A DNA stretch of 64,000 nucleotides from Tenebrio molitor (GCF_963966145.1 NC_091046.1:5580001-5644000); one strand, 5' to 3'. Numbered from the stretch's first letter, positions 1 to 12,315 are shown. Numbers and translations are program-made. Notes: a model not told the origin generated them from the sequence alone.

Positions 1-1620
1 AGATCTGGAAAGAAGATTACTGGAACAAACTGAGAGAACCAAGGGCAATACACAAAGATCCCTAGAGATGCTTTAACATTCATGGAAGAAACAAGAATAT
101 CAGGGAGAGATGCAAAGTAGATCTGGCGATGAGGCAATGGTGGCAAGTTTTCATTAAAGAGCTAACGTATAATAAAGATGGAATGGAAATCTGAAGGTTT
201 CTATATTTTGAATTTATGTGAGAAATAAATAATAGTAGTTTATTTGACGAGTTTGGAAACGAGCGTTTTAAAATGGCCCACGCGTGCCAAAAAAGACCCA
301 ATTTACACACGAACGAGTTGAATACAACGTTTTTTTGTTCGACGAGCCCCTTAAAGGCTCCAAATCGCTTAAAACCTTAGCTTGACGTTTCGTTTTGAGA
401 AGTTGTCACATTTATCAAAATCCGTTCACATAGGAGAAAATTCTCAAATTCTGACAGTGTCGAACAAAAAAACACATTTTCGACGTGAGGAAATAAGAAA
501 GATCCTTCAAGAAAGAACATTTTCGGATATTTCCACGTCTTCTCTGGCTTTTACAATGTTTAAAATGGTAATAAGAAAGTGAAATATTTCACCTTATCAG
601 TACTCATGGTACTACTTTATTTAGTCACTTCATTTTCACTTTATGTTTTGCTACATTGTTGTTTTATTTAAACGTGTTGATCGTGATGAAGTTCTGTTTT
701 GAGTGTTACAAATTGAAATGAAAGATGTACAACAAATGACAATGAAGGCGAAAATAAGATTTTTTTTTCCTCGTTTCTACAACTGAAACAAACATCTAAA
801 TGATCTTGTTTTTCGTTTGTTTATTAATTGGCACCTCACTTTCATCCGAATCTGTACCACATTATAGCGTATCCCCGAGTCAGTCAGTGGTACTGATGTG
901 GTACCGTCCAACTTTCAAACGCGTCGATCCAACAAACACAATTAAAAAAGGATTAACTCGAAATCTGAATGTTTCCGTGGTGAAGGCGTGACGCAGAAAA
1001 CGTGTCCCAAGTGTAACATCCTGTATATTTGTAAAACGCGCTTCGGAATTCGCTCGAAAGCTGCGGAGAAGGAGCGCTGTTTTTTAATATCTTTATTAGA
1101 ACCGCCGCCACAATAGCGATTCCACGGTGTTGTGACGGCTCGCATAATAACACCATTATTAGACACAACGTGTGGAAAGAATCACAGTCGAAATTATGGC
1201 GCCTTGTCAAATCGCAGGCAGTACCTGGAAAAAGTGTAAAAATGGAGTCGGTGGCGGTGGAGTGGCATGTCGAATGGTCCTTGCGGTGAAAAGTGGGCCA
1301 GTCCGCGTAATGACAATCCAATTATTCAGGTGGAAGGCGGACAAGAACACAATAAAGCTAGATTATCCAATTGAAACATATCTAAATTCGCGATTTATCT
1401 TAAACATTGTCAATCGTCGCAAACATAACAATAAAACCGCACTGAATGCACGCCGTTGAGCGGTGGCAGACATTACATGTGCTGTTGCAGTCGCTCTATA
1501 TGGCGTGGAATAGAATTTCTAATGGCTAGAATGTTTATTTACTGGAAATTATATGAATAAAACTATCATTACTTGCCATTCCGCGGCTGTGGTTTGTTTA
1601 AATTAACATCAACAACTTAC
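1..1620. other. Non-genic stretch, mixed composition
   Basis: The first 130 bases are purine-rich on the plus strand and may be the tail of a decayed retroelement, but no motif is recognisable. Positions 330-800 are AT-rich. Positions 980-1470 are GC-richer and hold overlapping open frames on both strands of up to 122 codons; none has convincing composition, splice sites or a recognisable domain. I see no gene here. Confidence 0.5.
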
Positions 1621-1735
1621 TTTCTACTCGCAACGGAACCTTTTGTCCATTTTTCGAACTGTTGTTAGTTCTCTCGACAAAAACCTCATCCGAATTATCC
1701 CATAAAAAGTATAACGCACCTAATTCAAAATCCAT
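1621..1735 (-). CDS. Weak candidate first coding exon, 38 codons
   Basis: On the minus strand an ATG at 1735-1733 opens 38 codons that run into a GTAAGT donor (1615-1620). The reading begins MDFELGALYF and ends KVPLRVE, leaving phase 1. If unspliced, the frame stays open for only seven more codons. The composition looks protein-like (acidic and Asn-rich middle), but an open frame of this length arises by chance fairly often in such DNA, and no partner exon was found. The protein is not recognised. It could be a transposon-derived exon or chance. Confidence 0.15.
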
Positions 1736-2459
1736 ATTCGAGTCATGGCGCTACTTTCGAACCTAATTGAAATAATAATAGTGATCATGTTTTCTTCGAC
1801 CGGAAAAAAACGCTGTTCCGATTCGAAACAACCAGAGGTCCGTCTTAATCAAGACCGTTTCCTACATTCCATCGTGTCGGGCAAAAACCCCACCAAATCA
1901 TTAATTTTTGTCAACAGATTTCTTCGGTACTGTTAGATTATGCCGGTCGTGCCAGAATTGCCTCGCAATCCTGTGACTGTCCAATACATATTCCTGCTAC
2001 ACGTGCTGCGTGGGTGCCCGACTGCTTAATGATTTTGCCGAGTAAGTGGTGCTTGCGCAACGTTTCACCAATTTCTGGGATAAGTGATGTTTGCGGACAC
2101 GATCTCTTCCTTAATTATCCGCCAATAAGCGTGTGACATTTACCACCGATAAGGCCCTTCACCGCCGGTGGAGGCGGAGATAATGGCTTATTTACGGACG
2201 TTTTTTGCAGGATTGTCTTTGCGAGAGAGTGCAACGCTGCACCGATCGCCTAACAAAATTGGGTTACTGGAGTCGAGATTAGATTTATGACGGTATTTCA
2301 CAACAGCTATAAAGATGTGGATATTAAAGTTGGCATGACCAGCGGGGGTACCACAGTTGCTGGATTACCACTTAAATGCGACTCTGCAAGAGGCGGCTCG
2401 CTAACCCCGACCGGATTCGCGCTCCGGGGGCCATTAGTGACGGGGTGGCAAAAATAAAA
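1736..2459. other. Non-genic stretch with a GC-richer island
   Basis: Positions 1950-2440 are GC-richer than the flanks and contain GATA-type motifs (CCGATAAGG near 2148, GGAGATAATGG near 2177) and a short CCGCC...GGCGG inverted repeat near 2163-2178. This is the texture of a possible cis-regulatory block. No gene seen. Confidence 0.35.
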
Positions 2460-3400
2460 AATATTTTTCACTTCTTCTACAGCAGGTACCCTTTCCGTTA
2501 TCTTCTATTTTCCCATCGTTTCATCTCTTTTCTACCTGTTCTAACATGTTTATTCAAATATAATGAAAAAGTTATTGAAAGCTTCATCTTACGGTACCAG
2601 CGGTGGTACTACTTTTACGCTCTAAAACGTTTACTTTATCTTTGCTATTTTCGTCCAAATGTATTGATCCAAATATATTTTGAAAACTAAATCCGCATTG
2701 AGTAGTACCTCCACAACCTATTGCAGTACCTGAATCTTCTTTTTCTGTTACTAAAAGCTTCTACGTTAGAATATAGTGGTACTATTTCTCTATAAGTTTT
2801 GACGTGTTGATCCAACCAAAAATATTTTGAAAACTGAATCAGCTTTGAATAGTACCTGAATATTCTTTTTCTGCATTTTCGATGTATTTTGTTGTTGCAA
2901 TTTCGTGTTATAGTTTTTTTCTCTTCTTTACTCGCTACAAATATTAATTTTGAAGAATATGATGAAAAAGTTAGTAAAAGCTTCAACTTTGGAAGACCAC
3001 TAGTGGTACTTCTTTATATGCTCTAAAATGTGTCCTTTTACTTCATATCTTTTGTTAAATGTTTTGATTCAGCGATTCATTTGAAAAATTAAATACGCTT
3101 TGAGTAGTACCTATCAGAACATATTGCAGTACCTGAATCTTATTTTTCTGCATTTCCCACTATGTAATTTTGTGTCTCTTCTCTTTTCTTCTATCTATGG
3201 TAAAATGTTTATTTAAAGTGAAAAATTACAAAGTTTCAGCTTTACAGTACCACTACTAGTACTATGTATATTATATGCTATAAATTTTTTTTTTCTATTT
3301 TATTGAATTGTAAATATAATCCATCCACTCTACACATATTTTCCTCTTTTCACCCAATACAATTTGTTGCAGTACCTGACAGTACTGCCAGCTTATTTGG
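2460..3400. repeat. Diverged tandem repeat with GTACC/GGTAC hairpins
   Basis: At least four diverged units recur, anchored by a 'GAAAAAGTTA..AAAGCTTC' block followed by a GGTAC/GTACC hairpin (near 2565, 2748, 2963 and 3220). Each is followed by 'GCTCTAAAA', an 'AATATTTTGAAAA' block and 'AGTAGTACC..TTGCAGTACCTGAATCTT'. Unit spacing is irregular (about 185 to 260 bp), so this is an old, degenerate satellite-like array or a set of repeated insertions. No coding frame is conserved between units. Confidence 0.6.
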
Positions 3401-4690
3401 TTGCAATTTTCTGATGTTTTTTGAGCCATTTGTTGCTGACACGAATCCAAAACATTTATGTTTGTTTTGTTGGTTGTTCGATTGTTTGATCGCCTCTGGT
3501 ACGACCTTTACCCATCAACAAGCTTTTTCCGCTGCTGCGTCACTCGACACGAACAAACAATTAGAAAAAAAAATCCTCGAACCAAAAAATCATGTTGAAC
3601 TGAATCGGCGCAGCCAAACAAAGAAATTAAAGACAAACCACGAATAATGGAGGTAGCTCGGCAGTAATTTAAAGCGTTTCTGACAAGATCTAACCTTTCC
3701 CTCAGTCACCTTCCCAGCGCTTGAATGGGCTTCGCAGGTGACTATTAAAATTCTTAATTACATCCTATGGTGTTGATCCTTGAAAAAACCACAGAGAGTT
3801 TATTTACTCTCGCACGGAGCTACCGTTAAGAAAATCCAACACGATCCGGACAAATCGCTATCGCCTATCTGAAATATGGAACAAATTAGATAACTCGAAC
3901 ACGGTGTTAATTAGCGCGACATGCGAAGACATTTCAGAAATGCGAAGACTTCTCTTGGAGGTGCGAAGTGTGCTCCGGAGGAAGTGGACAGTTAGTTGAA
4001 ATTGTTGGGCGATTTGGTCGGTTTTTCTTGGATAGTACCAATAACTCGCGCGGGAATTGGCACTTCAGTTATAATTACGCCAGTGTGAGCGGACGTTCGG
4101 CTGTAAATTAAATTTAACGCGGTACGACCGAGCACAATCGACCGTTAAGGAAGTAGTACCGATCGGTAATTGATTAATTGGTCCGTTATTAGCGCGGCGG
4201 ATGTCCACGGGAGGCGCGCAACTCGCCTCGACGCGAGCTGGATGGGGCGCAAATCGGGTGGGAGCGCTGGTCCCAATTAACCAATTTAGCGGTTTCCGTG
4301 CGCCGCACGAAATATCCCGCCGCAATTAAACGTCTGCTCTCATACCTCATCAGATATCCCTTAATTATAATAACATCTACTGTCTACATAAAATAATAAA
4401 ATGCTCGGAACAAGACGGCCTGGGAACTTGAATTCCCCTTATCTGCGCTGGAATACCACATTAATTTTTTATTCGTTTCGACTTCCACCGCCACCCATGA
4501 TTTAAGGTGGCGTTTTTGTTCAGTAAGGCAGTGTAATACGGATTGTCCCACGAGGTAACAATGGACGTTCTTCCCATCATTACACTTGATCTGCATGTAC
4601 ATCCGCTCACAGCACTCTCAATTTTCAATGTCACTATACTGTGTAGACAAATTAATGGTAACTTGACAAGCGCAAACGACAATTGAACAA
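3401..4690. other. Non-genic stretch with a GC-rich island
   Basis: Positions 3900-4340 are GC-rich and contain several TAATTA/TTAATTG homeodomain-type cores. A minus-strand open frame of 86 codons (4065-4325) has no recognisable domain and no splice support. Positions 4390-4690 show nothing specific. Confidence 0.4.
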
Positions 4691-5425
4691 CTATTGTGGA
4701 TTTTACAATTAACTGTACCGGGAACTGATGATCTGGGAAAGGTATTGACCTCCAAAGCGGCGCGGATGCGTGCATACAGTGGCAAAAATTTCAACACGGA
4801 TTCCGGACGATTTATTCAAATTCCGACGCGGTACCACGGACGGAACGACATACGGTACCAGTTTCAACAAGAAAACTGTTCAATTAACAACACACATTCA
4901 TCTCGACCAGGTTCAAACCAAAAAAGCTGCACCGGTAGCGAGTACCGACATCATTACTTAAGTACCTCAACCAATAAATATCTGAAAAGGAAGAACGATA
5001 ACAGTTGGAGGGTCTAGACCAAACAAGTACCTAACTCTTAGTCGGAATTGTCTAACAAATACTATCCAAAAAAATAGTACCCAAGTGGTACCTCTCGAAA
5101 CTCAAAAATATAGATGCATAGGTGCAGAGAAGTAAAGACGATGATACCAAAAATCGACAGCGTATAGTATCTCTTTTAGATTAATCTTAATTGTCTTCGT
5201 CCATAAAAGTAGTACTGTTAGGTGATGCTTAAAAATAATTTAGAAAACTAAAAGGGACATAGACAAAGAAGCTGCAAATAATGTTGTACTAGGATTTAGA
5301 TCTAAAAGGAATTGATCGATTTTATTAAATTTTGATCTGGTACTGCAGATTCACTGGTACTTCGTGCTTGATTGAAGCTGTTCATTTGAGCTCACATTGA
5401 TTTTGTCACTTGTGAGCAGTACCAC
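4691..5425. repeat. GTAC-rich segment
   Basis: The [AG]GTAC[CT] theme of the array at 2460-3400 continues here without clear unit boundaries. By eye there are about a dozen GTAC tetramers in roughly 730 bases, for example at 4830, 4854, 4940, 4961, 5025, 5077, 5087, 5339, 5357 and 5417. The segment may be an older, shuffled part of the same repeat. No gene is supported. Confidence 0.4.
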
Positions 5426-5461
5426 ATAAATTGTTATGGAAATTGAATTAATTAGTATATT

Positions 5462-5548
5462 GTATCATTAAGAGTAGAAGTGAGTTTTTTGTGCTAAGCC
5501 CAGAGATTGAAGAGCGAGACGAAGTTGAGGCGACAACTGGGCGCAAAA
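5462..5548 (-). mobile_element. Partial copy of the AGTAGAAGTGAG TIR element
   Basis: The segment begins with the outer terminal repeat (ATCATTAAGAGTAGAAGTGAG), then AGCCCAGAGATTGAAGAGCGAGACGAAG in short stretches, and stops after CAACTGGGCGCAAAAA. It matches the right half of the full copy at 29373-29531 in reverse orientation. The other terminus is missing. Confidence 0.6.
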
Positions 5549-6427
5549 AAAAATGGTAATATTAAAAAAATGATGTCCAGGTCGTAATGATAATGAATCC
5601 TGCCTCGATGCCGTGTCAGCTTTTGGTAATAATTTGTTATGGACGAGCCCATTTCGCCATCTGTGGTTCTGTCCATCATCAGGTGAAGTAGTCTTGTGGC
5701 ATATTAATAATTCTTAATTATGGGCTACTAAACGCCAAGCGAGCCGTCATGGCCGCCCATAATCCCATATAAATCCCATTTGCTAATGCCTCCAATTAAT
5801 TTAACTATTGGTAATAAAAATAAAACATAAGTGTCAAAATCTGATAAGATATCGCGACACGAATAAATTGCCACCAATTAAATTACCATAAACAGAGTAT
5901 TTCATTGCTAAGTAAACCATATATCTTCTCTGCTATTCGCTAATTAATTTGAATACGTAAATATTTTCGCGGTTTTACTACTATTCGTCGATTAGCTGGC
6001 TAGCAGCTGACGTTAAGCCGGATGATAAGGAAGCCGTTTGATTTGTTCCCCGTATTACGTTTCCAACAGTTCCTTCTAATTAAGCAAACTCTTACGTAAG
6101 CCTCCTAATTGCGAATAAATTTAATTGTCGGCTTCACCGAAAGCTCTCACTTCACGAATCTTGGCGAGGCGTCGAGCTTCGCACTGTTTATTTACCAGTC
6201 GCGTAATTTACGCCGCGTCCGAATGCATTAAATATGAAGTCCGCGTAATCAGAAGTGGGATCGCGCATGACTTATATAAGGCCTTAGACAATGATAATAC
6301 ATTAGCATAGTCGGTTCACACGTTAGACGCTGTCAAGGCCGTTCCCAGCGTCCATTGCTTAACGTCCCACGCCGCACGTATTGTCGGAATGTGAGCCAAA
6401 GCTCTGACCTTGACTTAACCCCAGCAG
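5549..6427. other. Non-genic stretch with possible regulatory islands
   Basis: Positions 5690-5800 contain CATAATCCCATATAAATCCC, with TAATCC cores of the Otd/Bicoid type. Positions 5930-6420 have many TAATTA-type cores and end in a GC-rich block. Upstream of the exon candidate at 6428 is a perfect FTZ-F1/ERR-type site, listed separately. No gene is seen in between. Confidence 0.35.
6405..6413 (-). promoter_or_regulatory. FTZ-F1/ERR-type half-site
   Basis: TGACCTTGA is the reverse complement of TCAAGGTCA, the extended monomer site of FTZ-F1 and ERR-class nuclear receptors. It lies 15 bases before a candidate exon start. A single 9-mer match is weak evidence for function. Confidence 0.25.
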
Positions 6428-6489
6428 ATGGCTTCCATGCTTCCACACGGACTCACACTCGGATCTCGGTTTCCGGAGGTTTGGCCGGA
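6428..6489 (+). CDS. Weak candidate exon beginning with ATG
   Basis: A CCCCAGCAG acceptor-like sequence is followed immediately by ATG at 6428, then 20 codons (MASMLPHGLT...EVWP) plus two bases, then GTAAGT at 6490. The frame is GC-rich compared with its surroundings and leaves phase 2. The polypyrimidine tract before the acceptor is poor, so if real this may be a first exon rather than an internal one. The product is not recognised and no partner exon was identified. Confidence 0.22.
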
Positions 6490-8807
6490 GTAAGTGCACT
6501 CTCGATACTCGATTTATGAGGTTCCTGCTCTAATCAGAAGGCTTTCCGCGAGTAGGATTGGCATTCCAAGCCTACAAGAGACGTCAAAATCTAGGTACAA
6601 AAATCAGGTTTCTTCATAATCCTGGTTTATGTCCTGCGCGACAAGCACTTACACGAGATGTCAGTGAATGTGATTTATGCGAATGGATACAAAAAAGGAT
6701 CAAGGATATTTCTTCCAATTGCTCCTCAGAAGGTGTCTTCGCGCCGCAAATGGCGTGCCCCAAGAATCTGTTTTGGGTCCCATTTTATTTCCTAATTTAA
6801 GGCGAAATTGTGTTTGTTTGACAAAGGTTAAATAATAATAATGTTAGTAAAAACATTTATTTTTTAAGTCTTAATAATTCGTTTAAAATTGGTATTGGAC
6901 CATTTGGTCAGTCGCGATAGGCAAAAAAAACCATTTACATAGTAACTAAGAGCTTTATCGAATCAAATTCTAGATTTGCGTCGACTTGTGTAATCAAACA
7001 GAAAAAATAACCATCGTCGCAATTTACTTTTCACCACCGGAGCAATTTGCCTCCTCCTTTTTGCCGGTAGTAAAAATGATGATTAGACTTTTTAAATCGC
7101 GTTTTATGTTTCCGTGAGCAAAACTAGGACTGTCCTGGCTTTAAATTCCAGCTGAAGGCGAGTGATGCGGTGTTCAATAAAAAAATCCGTCTAATAACGC
7201 TGGTGTTTAACGATTTTTCGTGCCGGCGTGCCGACTAATCCGTCCCTGTGTGAAATTATGCTAGATAGGCACGAGTTAATATAATTTACAAATTACTAGT
7301 CACCCAATATGATTGATAGTCAAGCATAATATTAACTCATAATTTGGTCCTCACGCCTCACACCCTTTAATCTTCCAAACTGGATCTTATGTGTCTCAAT
7401 CATAAAACACAGGTCGCGACATGGAACTAATGGACCGGACCACCACGTGGATAATTCAAGATCAACATGGAATTAAGAACTGTATATTTTAATAGCGACG
7501 AACATGATGGATGATGCTCATAGCGCTACCTCATGTTTGTATTCGAAAGTGCCATTCCCGTGGACGTTATTATGCAAATCCGTCCTGCAGCCTCCGGACG
7601 GCACGACGGCTCCGGAAAAGCGCCGCTCGCAACAGAATTGAGCCCTTCGGTGTAGAAAAATGAGCATAACAAAGAGTGAAACCGCGCCGGCGGCTCCGGT
7701 TGAAAAGCGAGCTTTTCAGTTTCATTCGCGCCCATTTGCGCAATCTGCAGCGAGGATCGCGCGCCCGGAGCGGTCCTGGCGGCAAGGAGGCGAACTACCA
7801 ATCTAGTCCTGCGAGAGCGATCGTTAGGAAACCTTCTTATCGACTAACCTGATTTCAGTAGCCTGCAGCGAGTTACTTGAAAAATCCAGCATGTAATTTT
7901 TCTATTGTCGCGTTATTTTACACCTTTTACGAAACGATAGGAAAATGAGCGCTCGACAAAAGTACAGCTACAGCTGCGCTTTTTGCCGGTCTAATGAAAA
8001 GATCACGTACTACATTGTGCTTTTTCGATTAAGTCAATTTTTGCTGAAAACGCTCTTATGCAAATAGCTTTCGACGAACCGCGAGAAAGCATGAATGAAT
8101 CGGCGGGAGAAAAAACTTGGGCTTTTTTACAAATCGATCAAGGCGAAATGGAAAAGCGGAAGGCAATTATCCGCGGAAAATAATTACAGCAGAGATTTCA
8201 TTAGAGCGTCAGCTCGTCAAACATGGTCGGTGACACTTATTAATAATTAAATAATCATCAAAAGCAATTTGGTTGTTGCTGATGAATAGATAATGGCCTG
8301 ACGGGTCGTAACTTATCGCAGTAATTTCCGAGGCTTGTTATTATCACAAATTTATTGATAAGCGTAATCCGACGCAATTACAGGTAAATGCGTGTTTATA
8401 CCCCTTGAATAATAACAGCATCTATTTGTTTTATGGCGACACTGTTCAGACAGACAAAAAGGAAAGGCCCAAGGGGAGAAATTTCTTAAGCGGAGGTTAT
8501 TAAAGCGTGGTGAATGCTCAACGTATCCCCAAGTCAACAAAAAAGATCCACTTGCAAATTACTTCCTCAAAAATTATACACTTGCCAGGCTAGAGCAAGA
8601 TCACTCTTTTTATTCACAGATTTGAAGAAAATTATTAACATTACTTTGGTACGTGGAGGTGAGTGAAGTGGAGTTTCCTTAAAACTAGAAAAAGAAAAGT
8701 GTGAATATTTGAATGAAGATTCGTGAATCTGATCTGCATTCTGGGTGAAAAATTGTTAATAAGGAAATGACAAAAATAGCTGCATCAAGATATGCAGTTT
8801 TTAATAT
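6490..8807. other. Non-genic stretch with CpG-containing islands
   Basis: Positions 7550-7810 are GC-rich with overlapping minus-strand frames of 91 and 71 codons and no recognisable domain. Positions 7860-8340 contain many ATTA cores and TTTGCATAAT-like stretches. The texture suggests cis-regulatory DNA. No gene is supported. Confidence 0.4.
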
Positions 8808-8893
8808 GTTAGTCGCGCAGTTGTCGACCTCGACTTTGTCTCGGTCTCTGGGCTTACCACAAAAAGACTCACTTCTACTCTTAATGATGTAAT
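8808..8893 (+). mobile_element. Partial copy of the AGTAGAAGTGAG TIR element
   Basis: From GTTGTCGACCTCGACTTTG through TCTCTGGGCTTACCACAAAAAG to CTCTTAATGATGTAAT this matches the right two-thirds of the full element at 29373-29531. The left terminal repeat is absent. Confidence 0.6.
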
Positions 8894-9059
8894 TTACTGA
8901 AATAGAAACAAATTTGACAGAAAACTGGTAAAAAATAGTAATGTTGGAACTTCTAGTTCTTAGTCTTTCTCATCAGTTAAATTTTATTTATTAATGAAAA
9001 TAATAAAATCTGAATGAGGTACAATATTAAAGTCGAAAAGGATTTTTTTTTCTAAAACA

Positions 9060-10332
9060 TACAGGTGTCCCAGAGTTGTGAAAAAGCTCCATAACTTGTT
9101 TGTTATTAAAGATATCAACTTTTTCATTTTTCTAGATGATAGCTACGCTTCTACTGCACATTCGGAAAATATTGCGATATACATATATACAGGTGTCCCA
9201 ATATTATAAAAAGACTAAAGTTATGTTTCTTGAAATGGAACCTACCCAGTCGTTTTTACTTCTCTGTCATCGTTTTTGATCAGTGGCGCTTTTTTACCAG
9301 AATTTCGAATTGCAGGGGTCCCTTCGAAAATTCGCACCTTCCAAATAGTTGCACATAAATCAAAATAATTGACGCTGTTTGATTCCTGAATATTTGCCGC
9401 ATCTGTTAAGTGTTTACTCAATGACGTGCTTAGTCGCATATGCCTACTGCGATTTTTTAAATATAACAAACTAAAAGTGTCAAAAACTCATTTTTTTCAA
9501 ATGGCACCCCGCATTTATTATTGCACTGGTCGAAAGCTTTTTTGACAAACTTTCCAACGGTATAGTATTTGTATAGTCGAATGGGAAAATCTAGAGTGCT
9601 ATCTTAAAATCACTAAAAATCACTAAAATAATGAAATGTTTAATTGTTAAACACTGTTTTGTTGCTTGATTCATCTTTATGGACTGACCATATTGTGTGA
9701 TTATCTTTTGTTAGGCCTACTAGATTTTTGTATTGTCTTTTTAACGGAAAAATTGCATCAAATTTAGCGGTTTTTGGATAGCACCCTAGATTTTCAGATT
9801 CGACTATATAAACCTTATATGTATTGTTCAAAAGCTTGTCAAAAAAGCTTTCGACCAGTGCAGTAATAAATACGGGGTGCCATTTGAAAAAAATGAGTTT
9901 TTGACACTTTTAGTTCGTTATGTTTAAAAAATCGCAGTAGGCATATGCGACTGAGCAGGTTGTTGAATAAACACTCAGCAGATGCGGAAAATATTCAGAA
10001 ATCAAACAGCGTAAATCATTTTAATTTATGTACAACGATTTGGAAGGTACGAATTTTCAAAGGGACCCCTGCAATTCAAAATTCTGGTAAAAAAAGCGCC
10101 CCTGTTCAAAAACGATGGCAGTTAAGTAAAAACGACCTGTATAAATTTGATTTATAATTTTAAAAAACATAACTTTAGTTTTTTTTATAATATTGAGACA
10201 CACTGTATATATACCGCAATATTTTCCGAATGTGCAGTAGAAGCGTAGGTATCATCTAGAAAAAAGTAAAAGTTGATATCTTTAATAACAAACAAGTTAT
10301 GGAGCTTTTTTGCAACTCTGGGACATCCTGTA
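9060..10332. mobile_element. Foldback TIR element, outer arms
   Basis: The ends read TACAGGTGTCCCAGAGTTG and, on the other strand from the right end, TACAGGATGTCCCAGAGTTG. The outer arms (about 9060-9187 and 10208-10332) are near-perfect reverse complements over some 125 bp, flanked by TA dinucleotides as expected for a Tc1/mariner-type target site. A second element occupies the centre (9188-10207). No transposase frame was found; the short open frames inside are by-products. Confidence 0.8.
9188..10207. mobile_element. Inner foldback element nested in 9060-10332
   Basis: A second pair of termini (TACAGGTGTCCCAATATTATA at 9188, and the complement of a TATAATATTGAGACACACTGTA sequence ending at 10207) encloses arms of about 420 bp each that are inverted copies (about 9188-9610 and 9785-10207). 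The arms include a shared ATGCCTACTGCGATTTTT block and shared CAGCAGATGCGG/CCGCATCTGTT sequence. A spacer of about 170 bp separates them. The insertion lies at a TA in the AT-rich centre of the outer palindrome. Confidence 0.75.
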
Positions 10333-11940
10333 GTTATTCTTTTTTTTTTTAATTTGCTATAAGTAGGTATATCTATTATTTTCCACAATTTATGGCAGAA
10401 TACAAAAAATAATACAAATGAGAATTTCTAGTCACTGGTTCAGAAAAAAAAGAAACGTTAAATTGAGTACTTGGCAATATTTTTTCAAACAGTTTTTGTT
10501 TACGTTTCACTTCTTTTGTTTCAGCTGTTGACAAATCTGTCGAAATTAAAGTTTTTGTTCCGCTCAGCCTGAGATTACGACAATTAACGTGACCTTAAAT
10601 TTTGTTTGTTCGGTGAAAAATCGTTACAAAACGAGCGACCACAAAAATACGATGTGGCAAGTTCTTCCAACTCCTTGAAAATTTTAAGTTATCCTTCCTG
10701 ACGCATTGATCCGAATGTACCGTTTGATATTTGTACCCAGTGAGTGAAAAAAGCGAGTTTGCCACTCATAAATGGACTCGTTGTGGCATTATTAAACGTC
10801 GCTCTAATTCACTTAACTCGAATTCAATTTGCCTCAGTTCAGGCGAGTATTTAGCCACGGTAGACTTTACACAATTAAGGCCAAGGTTTAAAAATTTAGT
10901 CCCATTATTCATATTTTATTTACGCCCATTGATCACAGTTTAGATGCTGTTAAGCAGTGTCGGGAGCCACTAACAGCACCATTTTGGAGCGTTTAAGCGT
11001 TTAGACTGGTTATTAGAGCGAGCATGGTCGTGACATCGTTCAAAAAATGCGAAAATGAATGGAAACGATAACGGTGCACTTTTTCCAGAAGAGTTGAGTC
11101 GTCGCGGTGAGTCTGTGTGAGACAATCGCGTTGATAAGAGCTGAGTACAGGTAGCGACATCTTTATCAGGCTATCAATTACAAGTGGCTCACGGGTGCCA
11201 ACTGGTCGGTAATGAAGTCCCCATGTTGGCGGCTGGGCCTGGCATTCAGGGTGCTCTTTAGATAACTGGCATGCGATCCGCTAATGGTTTTACCTGATTT
11301 TAGCTTGCTTTATTGATATTGGCTCCGGTTATGGCATTTATACGAGTATATGTCCGAGCAGCGATACAGCTCCACCGGGACACTCAATTCCAGAGAACGT
11401 CAGTTCCGGTAATGAGTCTGTCAGTGGTGTTGTCAAAAATGGGCAGATGGTTGATCCGGGTTCACCCAACTCGATTTATCAAATTTAATCCCATTAACTG
11501 CTGACGTCTGTTTATTATTATTAGACGGAATACCGAAAATCGATGCCCAATTAAACGCCGGAATTTATGACACGATAACAATTTTCGCTGGAAACGTGTA
11601 ATTTCTACTCTAAATTTTAATGTCTTGGAGTGATGGTTTATCGAGTGCGCTCGCGATAAATTGCCCGATAACCACCGTAATAAGCTTTTCTTCCCAATAA
11701 ACGTTTTTCAACAAAGATTCGATTCTAAGTCGCGACCTCTGCCACGGGCGGCTTAAGTAGCAATTCTATCGAAATTATACCGCTCGGTAACCGTGCCCTA
11801 GAAATAATTACATCGGAGGAACATAACGGAGCGAGGAAATGTGCTGCACTCCATTTTGCTGTTTTTCGATGCGCTGCTAAATTCCTCCGAAGAAATGAAG
11901 AAACAACCTTAACTTTGTTTTTAGGCACCCCTACTCACAA
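10333..11940. other. Non-genic stretch, partly GC-richer
   Basis: Positions 10560-11930 are GC-richer, with many TTAATTG/CAATTAA cores and short open frames (63-70 codons) without motifs. No splice-supported exon is seen. Confidence 0.4.
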
Positions 11941-12315
11941 GCGGACGAAAAGTAACTTTTTTTCGGACGCACTTTTTCGGACGCTGACCGTGGCGCCATA
12001 TGTTAATAAAAGTAATTGTATTGCAAATAGTAAATTTCTAGTTTTGTTGGCAAGCTGATAACAAATATTATAAAAAAATTGTCGTTATGTATTAATAAAT
12101 TTATCTATTAGAAAAAGCTAGATAGAATTTGTAATTTTAACCAATATTGTATTTGGCTTGGCCTAAAAAATGTAATGTGCACCTCTGCCAAAAAACGCCT
12201 TTTGACCTCGCCTGTTTTCAAACCTCGGCTGCGCCTCGGCCAGAAAACTCAGACTCAGACGAAAAAGATGCAGTTTTTGGCCTTGATACACAAATATCTA
12301 ACTATTTCTTCTCAG
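11941..12315 (+). mobile_element. CTCGGC-hairpin repeat, copy 1
   Basis: This begins GCGGACGAAAAGTAAC and runs through a GGACGCTGACCGTGGCGCC block, AATAGTAAATTTCTAGTTTTG and GCAAGCTGATAACAAATA, to a hairpin region (CCTCGGCTGCGCCTCGGCC) and a terminal GGCCTTGATACACAAATA. A second long copy in opposite orientation is at 23780-24131. Compared with that copy, about 70 bases between the GGCGCC block and the TTGTATTGC block are missing or replaced. No open frame is shared; it looks non-autonomous. Class not determined. Confidence 0.75.

Noticed and set aside
3264..3647. 127-codon plus-strand open frame
   Set aside because: It starts inside the diverged tandem repeat and has biased, non-protein-like composition.
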